A DNA stretch of 23,559 bases from Amoebophrya sp. AT5.2 (Eukaryota; Sar; Dinophyceae; Syndiniales; Amoebophryaceae): positions 1 to 23,559 of the forward strand of contig RXOD01004354.1 in the NCBI GenBank assembly GCA_005223375.1, read 5' to 3'. The translations under genes were made by a program, and so were the position numbers. This document shows positions 1-13,352 of this stretch, in pieces (positions within the stretch are counted from its first letter, which is position 1; each line of letters begins with the position of its first letter). The notes under the pieces are model-generated. The model ran no database searches and was not told the origin of the DNA. It saw nothing but the letters and a program-made list of their open reading frames with translations.

Positions 1-1
1 G

Positions 2-3000
2 TACCAGCACCTGCCGCAGCAGACCGCGGAGCCCATCTACGTGCGCAACCGGACGCTGAAGCACGTGAAAGCCGTGCTGTACGCGGTGGAGGACATGCTG
101 AACTGGCTGCCGATTTCTGGCATCTCCGGCCGCTGCGTGGAGCACATTGAGGCCGGGGAGTCCCTGTCCTTCAGCCCGCCGATCGCCCGGGGCAAGGTGA
201 AGCACGAGTACTTGCTGAAGATTTTCGCGCCGGGTTGCTGCGACCGCGAGCTCGCGAAGAGCATCGTGCGGCGGGGGGTAAGGTTTGAGTTTGTGGACGT
301 CGCGCGGAGCCTGAAGAAGGGGCGGAGTCAGAGTGGACTTACTGCTGTGGGGGGGGGAAACGCGTTCATGCACAGCTACATGGGCATGCTGAATCTGAAG
401 TCGTCGTTCGCGGGCGGAGCCGGAGGCGGGCAGCCGAGGTTCCTGCCCGCGATAGAGGAGGTCGAGATGGACACGGAGCCCACGACAGTTCTGCCGATGG
501 ACGCCGGACTCCCGGTTGCCGGACTCTTGCCGCTGGACTCAGACGAAGAGGCAGAGCCGGAGGTGGATCCAACCCAGCACCCGAAGATGCCGGGTCATCA
601 GAGCTCCCGCGCTGGGCGCACGGTCTTGAGTCCGGTCGTGTCGTCGCGGGAGGCCTCGCCGCTCGGCGGGAGCAGTGAAGACGAAAGTTCGGCGCGGAAC
701 GCGGGCGCGGGAACGGAGCTCGCGTTGCATCCGTTCCACCAGGCGCCGGCAGCTGGCGTCGGCGACCACTTCTCGCAGCACGGCGAGGTCGCGGATGATG
801 GTCACGGCTTGCCGCCTCCCCTTGTAGGAGACCCCCAGAACAGAATAATGTCACTACAAGGGGCGCACCATACGGGGAGGTGCAAAGATGCGCTATCGCG
901 CACGGGATCTTGTTCCGGCATCGGCTCGAAGGAGGAAGCTCCGGCAGGCGCAGCGCAGTCGCCACAATCCCTGCTCGAGCGCTGCGCCTCCCAATACCTC
1001 GACCGCTGCGTGACGCAGAACTCAAAGGCCAGCACACCGCCCACGACGGTGTCTCCGCCGCTGATTTCGCTCACGGACGCGAGCCTTGGCGCGAGGACCA
1101 ACAGCCAACAGCGTCGCCGGTCGGCCAGCAGCGTGCGCACCAACAGCCAGGCGTCGCGCTGCGTCCTGGACGTGTTTCCGAGTGAAGAGGAGGAAGACCA
1201 CGGCAGGAGGAGCGAAAGCTCGACGAAAGGGCTGGAGCTCGTCGGCCTCGACGATCCGGAACAGGCCCTGCAGTTGCCGTGCAGCCTCTCCACGCCCGCA
1301 GGGGGCGGCGCACCCGTAATATCCCCTGCGTCCTCCGCCTTCTCCCGCGCGGGGTTTGCCGACCGGTCGGGGTTTGGCGAACTTCTTGCCGGTGGAAAGA
1401 GTACCTCGTGGTCCCAGGAGGGGAACACGGCGTCCCACCCGACACTCGCGATCGCCCGCAGCGCCTCTTCGCACGCGACCGATCAGGCCGATCGCAGCTT
1501 TCGCGAGTACAGGTCTGCGAAGGCGGAAGCCCGGTTGCCCCGCGCCACGCTGTCGGACAACAACCTGCTGCGGCTGGCGAGCGGCGCGCACGTGGACAAA
1601 GGTTCGTCGTTCGACAATCTGGCCGGACTGCGGACGGACTCCTCCGATTCGGAGTTGTCCGACGAGGGAAGCGGTTCTTCTTCTTCGCGGTCGGAGGGAC
1701 GCTCGCCGCACAGCGGGCGTCAGGGTTACTTGGGTGGGTGCTCGAGCACGTCTTCGGCCAGATGCAGCACCATGGCGGGGACGAGGGCGACTGGGAAAAG
1801 AAGGGGATTTGGTGTTGTTGGAAATCCGACGGGCAGGAGCCCGCAATCGGGACTGCATCGATGCGCAGGCAGTTCCGGTTGTGGCGAGGGAAACCAGGGG
1901 GAGCTGCCGGGCGAGCCGAGACCGTGCATGGAAGACGACTTGGAGACCGACGTAGATGTTGATGACAAAACGCAACTGCTGCAAGAACGGAAGGCGAAGA
2001 TGGGGCGTGCTGGCGCTACTTTTGTCATGACCTCTGCTGGTTCATCCGGGCGCAAAGCAGTCTCGTCGCGCAAGAACACGCTGCTCGGAGAGGACAACTT
2101 TCTGGATCTCGCCGACGACAGCGTCGTCGTGCACGTCACTCCTACTCTCCGGCGCATTGCGCACGCAAACTTCCGGAACGACCCGGAGACGGCGACGTCG
2201 CGGACGGCGCTGTTGCGAACCGCGGTGCATGGCAGGGCGGGAGGGAAGAACAAGATGAAAGAAAATGAAGCGCAGCTGCCAGGCCACGCACAAAGGATGC
2301 CGGCACAACAACACCCTCCGCAGCTCGTCGATCCTCTGGGTCCCCCGCAGACACCTCCGAACCCGATGTCGGTGGGCCATTGTACTAGCAGATCGTCTTC
2401 CGCCGTGTACTCCTCCTACTCGCAGCAGCGCCGGGTGAGTACGCGGCCGCGGTTCCGCAGCTCCACCATTTCCCCGAAATCCACGCTCCACAGCCAGCAG
2501 CCGCACGGCTTCTTTTCTTCTAGTACCCCGGGGCAGGAAACTAGAGTGCACAACGCGCCGCCGAACAGCCGCGTGCTGTCCTCCAGCTGCACCCCCACCT
2601 CCGCCAGCCGCCGCGCCGTCGCCCCGAGTGATTGCGCGGGGGGACAAACCCCTGGGCCGCTGCGCCGGGCGGCCGCACGGGCGTCCGCGGCTATGATGTC
2701 CACGAAAAACTACATCATCGCCACTTCCCGCTCCCGGCTGCAGTCCGTCGGGTCTCCCAGTTTCACCGGAACTTCTAGTGTCACCGCAGGTGGAGGTGGG
2801 GGGAACCAGTACGGGCCCCATAGCATCCTAGGTGGAGCTCCGTTCCCCTTCTCGCCCAGCTCGCCGCAGAACGACGCGTCGCCCAGCGATTGGATCGCAC
2901 AGCAGCAGTTCCTGAAGGAGGCCGTCACCGTGAAGAACAAGAGCACGCAGCCGATCAATAGGCTACGGGAGACCAGCGATCGATCGATGCTAAGAGAGCA

Positions 3001-3019
3001 AGTGGTACTGTCGCAGTAA
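2..3019 (+). CDS. Large Ser/Arg-rich hypothetical protein, 5' end outside window
   Basis: The frame is open from the left edge to a TAA at 3017-3019, about 1005 codons, far longer than expected by chance even in GC-rich DNA. The true start lies to the left of the window; a GTG at 41 is just an internal Val codon. The first ~110 residues have a balanced, globular-looking composition (for example VKAVLYAVEDMLNWLPISG, then GCCDRELAKSIVRRG). After that the protein is low-complexity and rich in Ser, Gly, Ala, Arg and Pro, with acidic patches and a small repeat of RTNSQ near nt 1096 and 1135, so it is probably disordered. No membrane segment or signal peptide is visible in this part. I do not recognise a family. 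A hidden intron in the low-complexity part cannot be excluded, but none is needed to keep the frame open. Confidence 0.7.
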   Translation, partial: YQHLPQQTAEPIYVRNRTLKHVKAVLYAVEDMLNWLPISGISGRCVEHIEAGESLSFSPPIARGKVKHEYLLKIFAPGCCDRELAKSIVRRGVRFEFVDVARSLKKGRSQSGLTAVGGGNAFMHSYMGMLNLKSSFAGGAGGGQPRFLPAIEEVEMDTEPTTVLPMDAGLPVAGLLPLDSDEEAEPEVDPTQHPKMPGHQSSRAGRTVLSPVVSSREASPLGGSSEDESSARNAGAGTELALHPFHQAPAAGVGDHFSQHGEVADDGHGLPPPLVGDPQNRIMSLQGAHHTGRCKDALSRTGSCSGIGSKEEAPAGAAQSPQSLLERCASQYLDRCVTQNSKASTPPTTVSPPLISLTDASLGARTNSQQRRRSASSVRTNSQASRCVLDVFPSEEEEDHGRRSESSTKGLELVGLDDPEQALQLPCSLSTPAGGGAPVISPASSAFSRAGFADRSGFGELLAGGKSTSWSQEGNTASHPTLAIARSASSHATDQADRSFREYRSAKAEARLPRATLSDNNLLRLASGAHVDKGSSFDNLAGLRTDSSDSELSDEGSGSSSSRSEGRSPHSGRQGYLGGCSSTSSARCSTMAGTRATGKRRGFGVVGNPTGRSPQSGLHRCAGSSGCGEGNQGELPGEPRPCMEDDLETDVDVDDKTQLLQERKAKMGRAGATFVMTSAGSSGRKAVSSRKNTLLGEDNFLDLADDSVVVHVTPTLRRIAHANFRNDPETATSRTALLRTAVHGRAGGKNKMKENEAQLPGHAQRMPAQQHPPQLVDPLGPPQTPPNPMSVGHCTSRSSSAVYSSYSQQRRVSTRPRFRSSTISPKSTLHSQQPHGFFSSSTPGQETRVHNAPPNSRVLSSSCTPTSASRRAVAPSDCAGGQTPGPLRRAAARASAAMMSTKNYIIATSRSRLQSVGSPSFTGTSSVTAGGGGGNQYGPHSILGGAPFPFSPSSPQNDASPSDWIAQQQFLKEAVTVKNKSTQPINRLRETSDRSMLREQVVLSQ

Positions 3020-3271
3020 GCACTAGGTAATCGATATCGATACGGCAACTACAGAGGCGACGCATGGAGTGGCGCTGTCCTCCTGTCAGCTGTTTCAGGG
3101 TCTGGCAACCGATGCCAGTGCTCTTCCGTAGCTGCAGTCTGCTTTTATTTTAGGAGCCTAGCGGCCATCAAAGGGACACCTCGCGAAGAGCACCCCTAAA
3201 GTGTTTTGAATTTCACTAATACCACTAATCCCACTATAGCTAATACCATCGCTGGCCTGTTTCCTACCATA

Positions 3272-3490
3272 ATGAAGGCCTGTTTCTACAATCCGAACGA
3301 CTACCTGTACTTCGTTCCGGTGCAGTCTACGACCATGATCAAGCCGGGCGACGACGCGGCGGTGACGTTGCCAGACCAGCGGTTCGGGTTCTACACACTG
3401 AAAATCTACTCCGCGCTACACTCGCGCGAATTGGGGTACTGTACGGCGCATCGGGGCGAAGTATACGTCTACCACGATGGGTTGTTGTGA
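3272..3490 (+). CDS. Small hypothetical protein, 72 residues
   Basis: This is an ATG-initiated frame ending in TGA at 3488-3490. The frame is open upstream to 3200 but the only ATG is at 3272, so I chose it. Codons are strongly G/C-ending, in contrast to the AT-richer flanks, and the product has a natural-looking composition: aromatic-rich with alternating hydrophobics, including YLYFVPVQ, a PGDDAAVTLP turn, RFGFYTLKIYSAL and GEVYVYHDG. This suggests a small beta-rich domain. It has one Cys near each end (residues 4 and 57) and no signal peptide. It could instead be the last exon of a longer gene, because a pyrimidine-rich tract ending TTTTAG lies near 3153. I do not recognise a family. Confidence 0.5.
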   Translation: MKACFYNPNDYLYFVPVQSTTMIKPGDDAAVTLPDQRFGFYTLKIYSALHSRELGYCTAHRGEVYVYHDGLL

Positions 3491-4432
3491 TGTGTTTACG
3501 AATGGGGTCCGGTTTGTAGGTTGGAGGATGGAGCGTGTTTGAAACGTACTAGTATCACTATCACCGGTTCCGGTACGAAGTGGGGGACCGGCATGAACTA
3601 CTATCATCTTCGAGGATGATTCTACTTCTCCTCCGAGGGCATGCGAACGATCATGGACCGAGGGAGCCGGTCAAAGTAGCGCACCGGCCCCCGTCCCTCT
3701 AGAACATGGCAGGTTTTGGAAAATTTTTGACTTTTTGAGCAACCATTTTTGGCGGGAAGAAAAAATTTTGGGCGGCTCCTGCGCCCAGCCACCACCCCCG
3801 CGCCTATGCGATGCAGAAATAGACCCTTCGCACAAACCCAGAGCGTCATGGCGCAGAAAATTAAGCAATACGAACAATTTATTATCGCGACTGCTCTCAG
3901 TCTCATGCGGTGCTCTGCCACGGGCAAGATCGTTACTTACTTTTTTCAGCTTTTGCCTCGTTGAAGGACGGGCAGACTTTTGCAATGGGACGGACCGCAT
4001 CAAGTGTCGTCACGTGACGGACCGCAGGTGTCGTCACATGCACATGTCATTACGCGAGCCCGTAGAGCGCACGTGTGACGTTATCACACAGAGGATAAAG
4101 AATTATCGTGGCCGCAATCGCGTGTCAGCGCCTGCGGAAATCTAAAGTTGCTTTCACGCGGAAACATTTTGTCATCAAAGTCAATTTCGTCTGCCGTGGC
4201 ATGACAATGAGATCCGAGATCACGCTCAAACGCCGATGTGGATCAAAATATCGCGATCAAACCGCACGTTCAGCTGGATCGTAAATGCGTATCTGAGTCA
4301 GAGTCATGAACTTATTCATTGCCTACAAACTTTTGCAATGAATAGAAAGCTTCAACCTGCTTAGTATCCCAGGACAGGGGCGCACAAGAAATTACTTTTT
4401 TGTATAGTTTTGCCTTGATTATCACTCCCTCC
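3491..4432 (+). other. Intergenic region upstream of the alanyl-tRNA synthetase gene
   Basis: No supportable gene. Short frames are open on both strands but they overlap each other, are AT-rich in places and look like nothing coding. The stretch holds AT-rich runs near 3718-3775, an imperfect direct repeat at 3989-4037, and the sequence ACTTTTGCAATG twice (3977-3988 and 4329-4340). It presumably contains the promoter and 5' UTR of the downstream synthetase gene; no TATA box or spliced-leader acceptor can be named with confidence. Confidence 0.5.
3989..4037 (+). repeat. Imperfect direct repeat with central palindrome
   Basis: GACGGACCGCA occurs at 3989-3999 and 4016-4026, followed each time by GTGTCGTCAC (4004-4013 and 4028-4037). 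The junction forms the perfect 12-bp palindrome CGTCACGTGACG at 4008-4019. The spacing and E-box/CRE-like core would fit a protein-binding site about 0.4 kb upstream of the synthetase start, but function is inference. Confidence 0.5.
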
Positions 4433-8771
<4,339 letters not shown>

Positions 8772-9496
8772 CGATGGAGCTGCGATAGCTGGTAGGCGGG
8801 CCATGGGGCAGCAGAGACTCCTGGCCATCAGCCAGTAGGCGATGCTGCATTGGGAACAGCCTATTCAAAAGACTCATTGCATTCACGGTTCTTGTCGAAT
8901 CGACGCGAGATTCAAGATCGCTTCTTTGCCGCTGCATCGAAAAGCACAAACATCTCCCTGTCGAAACACCGCATGGAGGCAGCCGAAGCTGCTATGCGGC
9001 AGAACGATTGGACACTCTATTCGCAAGAGTTGGGTTGCCGTCCGACACTGCGCAAAAACAGAAACGCGTGAGACGTACATGCATAAACCATGCAAAACCT
9101 TTCATAATGGAAATCGACACAGGAGAACTCTGGCAAAGTAGTAAGACGCGATCTTCTACTCAGGAAGATCTGAGATGGCAAATGTACGTGTTCTGTTCCC
9201 CACAAGGAAAATGGTTGAGCGAGACTGGCGCCAGCAACTCTGCATGCGCCGCTTCAGAGCGGAAAGAAAAGAAGGGAACAAAATCCATTTCCCGATGGTA
9301 TGCACCTAGACCTACGGCCGCTTTCTTACGTGGTTACAGTGTGAAAGAATGACTCATCACTGGGTTTCCGCTCCGCACGAGTTCTTGCTGTAGAAAAATT
9401 AGCGCACGAGCACCGTCCCGGACACAGCGACAAATCCGACAAAAAATATCGACTGTAAAATTTTTTGCGCGAAAAAATCACGTAACACTCAAAACA
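8772..9496 (+). other. Intergenic region between synthetase and ABHD17-like genes
   Basis: I see no gene here. Short frames near 8842-9141 and 9008-9352 are open but overlap in different phases and their translations show no domain-like pattern. The last ~100 bases before the ATG at 9497 become AT-rich with A-runs, as expected for a 5' flank or UTR. Confidence 0.5.
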
Positions 9497-10893
9497 ATGG
9501 GCAACGTCGTGAACCAGTTGGCCTTCCCGGCGCCCGACCCGCGCTACTCCCAGCCCCTCCTCGAGGCCCGAGAGGACACAATCTGGCTGCGCACCCAAAA
9601 GGCAAAAATCGTTGCCGTCGACCTGCGCAACGCCAAGAGGTCCGAACAGGCCTACAACGGCGTGGAATACGTTATCCTGTACAGCCACGGGAACGCGGAG
9701 GACGTAGGGCTGGCGCTGCCCTACCTCGAGGAACTAGCGCGGATTACAGACTGCTCCGTCTTTGCCTACGAATACGAAGGGTACAAATATATACGCCATT
9801 CGATTCTGTCAGACTTGCACTTTGTTATATTTTTAAAGTACGTCTCTCGGCTCTTTCTCGCCGGAGTACAGTGAAGCAATTTTTCTGCTTGCTTCCACGC
9901 GATCTCGTCTTTTGTTTCGCAGGTATTCTCTTTCCGAGGGGGAGCCCACCGAGCACGGGTGCTACCGCAGCATCAACGCTGCCTACCGCCACCTGATCGA
10001 AAAGCGCGGTTTCTCGGGGGACCGCATTTTCATCTTCGGCCGCTCGATTGGGTCCGGGCCCTCGACCGATCTCGCGAGTCGTTGCGGCAAGCACGGTTGC
10101 GGCGGGCTGCTCCTCCAGTCGCCCCTGGAGTCGGGCGCGCGCGCGGTGTTCGGGAATTTCGTCGCCGCGGTCGGCAGCGGGCTCGACATTTTCAAGAACA
10201 TCGACAAGGTGGACCGGGTAGAGGTTATGGTGGGACCAGATGGTAAGGGGGCAAGTGGTGAGTGATTTTCTGGGGCGGCTCTTCGGGGCCCCCTTTGGTT
10301 GTCCCAAAAAGAGGGCAGCAGTTGGAGGAGAGCCGTCTTTTCGCAGTCGGCGGGTTTGGCGCTCTTGCACCCTGCAGCCGACATGGCCAATCACCAGCCT
10401 AGGCGCCCTCTTTCCCCTGCTTTCAGGCCCTATCGCCGATGTAGTCAGCAGCTTTCCGCTACCGCTGCATCCCTCTGCCTCCCAGTCGGTTCCTCTCCCG
10501 GCGCAACCCTCTACCACCACAATGGGGCATCTCTGAAGCCGGGCGGTCGGTTCGGAGCGCCGGGCGGTTCAGAGCGCCTCGATGAACTCGCCACCCAAGG
10601 AGAGTCCGCCACTCACGAAGTACTTACCATTTGCCCACTTACCATCTGGTCCGGTCATAGAGGTGCCGGTCTGTATCATGCACGGGGAGGCTGACGAAGT
10701 GGTGCCCTGCGCGAACGGCCGGAATCTGTTCAACAAATTAAACCAAACCGGGTTCGCCGCAACGCCCCTGTGGGTTCCGGGCAGGGGTCACAACGACATG
10801 CCGGAGAGGGATTGTCTCATTCACGCGAAGCGATTCATCGTCGAGCGCGTCGCCGCCATGCAGAAGGCCCAAGATACCAGGAGGATCATCTGA
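9497..10893 (+). CDS. ABHD17-like alpha/beta serine hydrolase, three exons
   Basis: Family members are membrane-associated serine hydrolases that remove palmitate from proteins such as Ras; that role here is inferred from homology. Exons: 9497-9780, 9923-10223, 10663-10893, giving 271 residues. Both joins keep frame and restore conserved segments: EYEGY|SLSEGEP and KVDRVE|VPVCIMHG. The alpha/beta hydrolase features are intact: oxyanion-region YSHGNAED, nucleophile elbow GRSIG (Ser136), Asp206 in HGEADEVVP and His238 in GRGHNDM. The N terminus MGNVVN fits an N-myristoylation site, whereas animal ABHD17 proteins use an N-terminal Cys cluster, so membrane attachment may differ. Intron 1 (9781-9922) is ordinary; intron 2 (10224-10662) is an introner-like element (see separate entry). 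A second splice choice, donor 10243 with acceptor after 10660, would also keep frame but adds seven residues not expected in the family. AATAAA lies at 11071-11076. Confidence 0.92.
10219..10664 (+). mobile_element. Introner-like element forming intron 2 of the ABHD17-like gene
   Basis: The intron carries near-terminal inverted repeats. The left repeat at 10233-10264 begins GGACCAGATGGTAAG, and the right repeat at 10621-10652 is its reverse complement, with 28 of 32 positions matching by eye. Outside them the coding sequence is duplicated: TAGAGGT at 10219-10225 and again at 10658-10664. Removing one copy plus the interior restores an uninterrupted frame (DRVEVPV). Splicing falls inside the duplicate: donor AG|GT within the left copy, acceptor AG|G within the right. 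No transposase is encoded, so this would be a non-autonomous element of the kind described as introners in some protists. Confidence 0.75.
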
Positions 10894-11813
10894 CCGACGT
10901 CATCGACGGATTCCGATGTCTGGAGGGCGCGATGTCCGCTGCGACAGACAGCTATGCAGGCCGCGTCGAAAAACTCGTTTTCCGGAAAAGCTTGCGCAGG
11001 CCGCACCGACGCGCCCCCTGCACCGCCGTCACAGCAAACAGCTTGCGTTTGCTCCTTCGAGCGCCGCGAGAATAAAACGATGCCGGTCCACCTCCGGGAA
11101 GAATGGAGAGCGTTCCACCTTTCGTACGGCTGTAAGCAGGATTGGATGCGCAGGTTGGTGTGCGATCACGGGGGTGCCGAAGAAAAATCAAAGAAAGAAT
11201 ACCCTGGACGAGCTGCAGGCACTGAAGGAGCCAAGCACAAGGGCCGTGAGTCGCAGCGACAAACAGGCGGAGACAAAGTGAAGGCCGCACCGTTCCTCGC
11301 GTTGGAGCAGTGTCTGTCCAAAGATAGAAAGGAGAAGTAGGCGGCCTTGAGTCGAAAGCGCTAGCCGAGAACTCCGTTCCACTTCCGTGGAAAAAATGCA
11401 TGAGAAACTACGACTCAGGGGCGAAGGACATCGAACGATTTGTCGAAGCAAGTTGATTCATCAGAAACGACTAAAAACAGGCTCACGAAGATTCATCTCC
11501 ATGATCCAGACAGTAGAGGCGGAGGGTACTTCTACTTCTAGTCCCCCTCTCGTTGCGATTTTGTCGCCGTCAGGATTTCGTGATTTCTCTTCAGTCGTGC
11601 TAAACACTGATCTGCATGTTAAAGCACGGTAGCTCGAAGTATCCAGCCGTTGCCTGTCGCTCGCGCTGCATGTAGAAAGTATAATTTAAAGGAAGTTCTT
11701 CTTCGTAGTTTTGTGAGCCGGCTACTCCTGGATGATGATCCCCGCGCACGCTATTACAACAATCAGCAGGGATTGCGATTTCCTTCTTCACTGAGCGATC
11801 ACACGGTTTCGAA
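10894..11813 (+). other. Intergenic region downstream of the ABHD17-like gene
   Basis: Two + strand frames (10916-11281 and 10954-11340) overlap in different phases and a - strand frame covers the same bases; none has a recognisable product, so I call no gene. Contents of note are AATAAA at 11071-11076 and the 16-mer GTACTTCTACTTCTAG at 11526-11541, which recurs at 17132. Confidence 0.5.
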
Positions 11814-12536
11814 ATGGACGTCGGGAACATCTGTAACTGCTTGTGCAGCGGCGACGGCGCGGCATCTCTCGAGGAACACGTCGAGACGGTTTCTCCACTT
11901 GCAACTGCACGTACACCACCACCTCTGGCAACAGCAGCATCCAAGGGCAGCGCGTCGTCCTCGCCCACTTCTTCCATCCTGCCGCCGCGGCCGGCGCGAC
12001 TGCTTTCCTCTCCCCTCGCGAGCCCGGATGGGGCTTCCTCCGCGAGCCCGGACGGAGGACATATGGCAGAGGATGATCGAGGAGTGCTGTCATCGGTTGG
12101 GGATATGACTCATGAGCAGCTTCGGCAGATTGCCGCGCTAGCCGCCCCAATCGCGCAAGCCCCGACGCAGCCGCAGAACGGCACCGGAACAGGAGTGCAG
12201 CCGCCAGCGATGCGTCACCCCAGACCGCGCAGCAAAATGCGAACCGGAGCCGGAGTCTCTAAGCCGAGCATTTTGATTCCCTCGCGACGGGGGTGCGCTG
12301 TGTGCGAGCCGAGTCTCTGTGTGGAGTACTTTGAGCATTGTACGGACTCAAGCGCCATCTCCGTGCACTGCATGGACCGAACGTCTGTTTTCCCCTTCCT
12401 CTCCGTCTTCAGCCTGTTCGTGATTGTCTGGGTACTCGCGCTCACGGCCTGCTTCCGCCGAAACAAGCGCGTGCGCCGGTCCGTGAAGAAAATGCGCGAG
12501 TGGCTGCACGAACACGGGATCGGACCCAGGCTCTGA
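11814..12536 (+). CDS. Hypothetical single-pass membrane protein with Cys cluster
   Basis: Single-exon frame of 240 residues from ATG 11814 to TGA. The N terminus MDVGNICNCLCSG is Cys-rich and could be acylated. Residues ~28-150 are a low-complexity Ser/Pro/Ala linker with a short internal duplication (ASPDG twice, ~69-81) and a possible helix around 99-115. Five Cys cluster at 161, 164, 169, 176 and 186. One hydrophobic segment follows, ~191-213 (FLSVFSLFVIVWVLALTACF), then a very basic tail (RRNKRVRRSVKKMREW). The positive-inside rule places the tail in the cytosol and the Cys cluster in the lumen or outside, although no cleavable signal peptide is seen. I recognise no family. The long open frame, composition and coherent topology support a real gene. 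Confidence 0.65.
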   Translation: MDVGNICNCLCSGDGAASLEEHVETVSPLATARTPPPLATAASKGSASSSPTSSILPPRPARLLSSPLASPDGASSASPDGGHMAEDDRGVLSSVGDMTHEQLRQIAALAAPIAQAPTQPQNGTGTGVQPPAMRHPRPRSKMRTGAGVSKPSILIPSRRGCAVCEPSLCVEYFEHCTDSSAISVHCMDRTSVFPFLSVFSLFVIVWVLALTACFRRNKRVRRSVKKMREWLHEHGIGPRL

Positions 12537-13352
12537 CCCAGAACACTCTATATCGATGAATCATGCCGACAATTGAGTCCGGGAATGAGTCAGCTTTTCA
12601 CTTCAAGAGCCGCCGCGGTCGGCTGGCCATGCATGAATCAATCTGATGATCGACGCATCCGATTCGCGATTGTCGGAACATCTTTTGCGTAGGAGGGCTG
12701 AGAGCTACATTCGGTTGAAGAAGAATCGCATTTCATCTTTCCGCGCGACCCGCAGCCACAGCCGCCATAAATGATGCGCGACTCGATCCGAAATTTGATC
12801 ACCGTGACAGATCCACTTGAGTTGTTGAAAGCCGATCTATACTGCGGTTGGGAACGGGAAAGGGGAAATTCTATCGGCGTAACAGGAATAAGAAAGTAGT
12901 ATGTAGCCAGGTAGTCACAGTGACAGATACCGCAGCGCCTTCTGTGGAGCATCGGTATTCCACCTGCCACGCTTTGGCTTGACGCTTTATGCGACAGCTA
13001 CGTGATGGGAAAGACGTGAATAGCAGGCGACTGGATTCTCAGCCTGAGTGCGCACGAAGAATAGGAAGTCTTAATCAACCATGATTCCAGGTCAGTTTCA
13101 GTGAGCAAAGCCTCAAATTAATAAACTCAATTGGCTTATAATTTCTGCGCTAAACTACATTCGGTGTGCGCCCTCGCGAGCTACCTCCACTTTCTTCGGA
13201 TTCATTCGGTGCCTCACTCAGCTGAGCTTTACTTTTCATGCATCCATCAAGCATTCGTTTACGAGTGCACAACTGCTCCGAAACCGAAGTACATCATCGT
13301 TACCAGCACGCGGACCGCACTCCGTTTAACCGAGACGAAAAAAAATAAATCA
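12537..13352 (+). other. Intergenic region upstream of tandem paralogue A
   Basis: No supportable gene. A - strand frame at 12638-12970 is open for 110 codons but begins at GTG, has irregular composition and resembles nothing. The frame of the next gene is open back to 13131 but without an in-frame ATG before 13353. AT-rich sequence near 13110-13140 and the A-run at 13338-13346 probably belong to the promoter/5' UTR of the next gene. Confidence 0.5.

Noticed and set aside
1022..1984. Long - strand open frame (320 codons) opposite the first gene
   Set aside because: Arg/Ala-rich composition without domain-like pattern; several overlapping frames on both strands are open here simply because GC is high and stops are rare.
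8842..9352. Two + strand frames of ~100 codons between the synthetase and the hydrolase
   Set aside because: They overlap in different phases, lack the G/C-ending codon pattern of the real genes and show no homology I can recognise.
10916..11340. Two overlapping + strand frames after the hydrolase gene
   Set aside because: Competing phases over the same bases, biased Lys/Arg composition, no conserved features.
12644..12682. CTGATGA followed by a CGAC/GTCG stem, reminiscent of a hammerhead ribozyme core
   Set aside because: The required GAAA is replaced by GAAC, stem I/III partners are not found, and the loop is irregular. The CTGATGA near 22381 also fails.
12638..12970. - strand frame with several Cys that could suggest a zinc-binding protein
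   Set aside because: No regular Cys/His spacing, non-ATG start, and no splice or codon-bias support.
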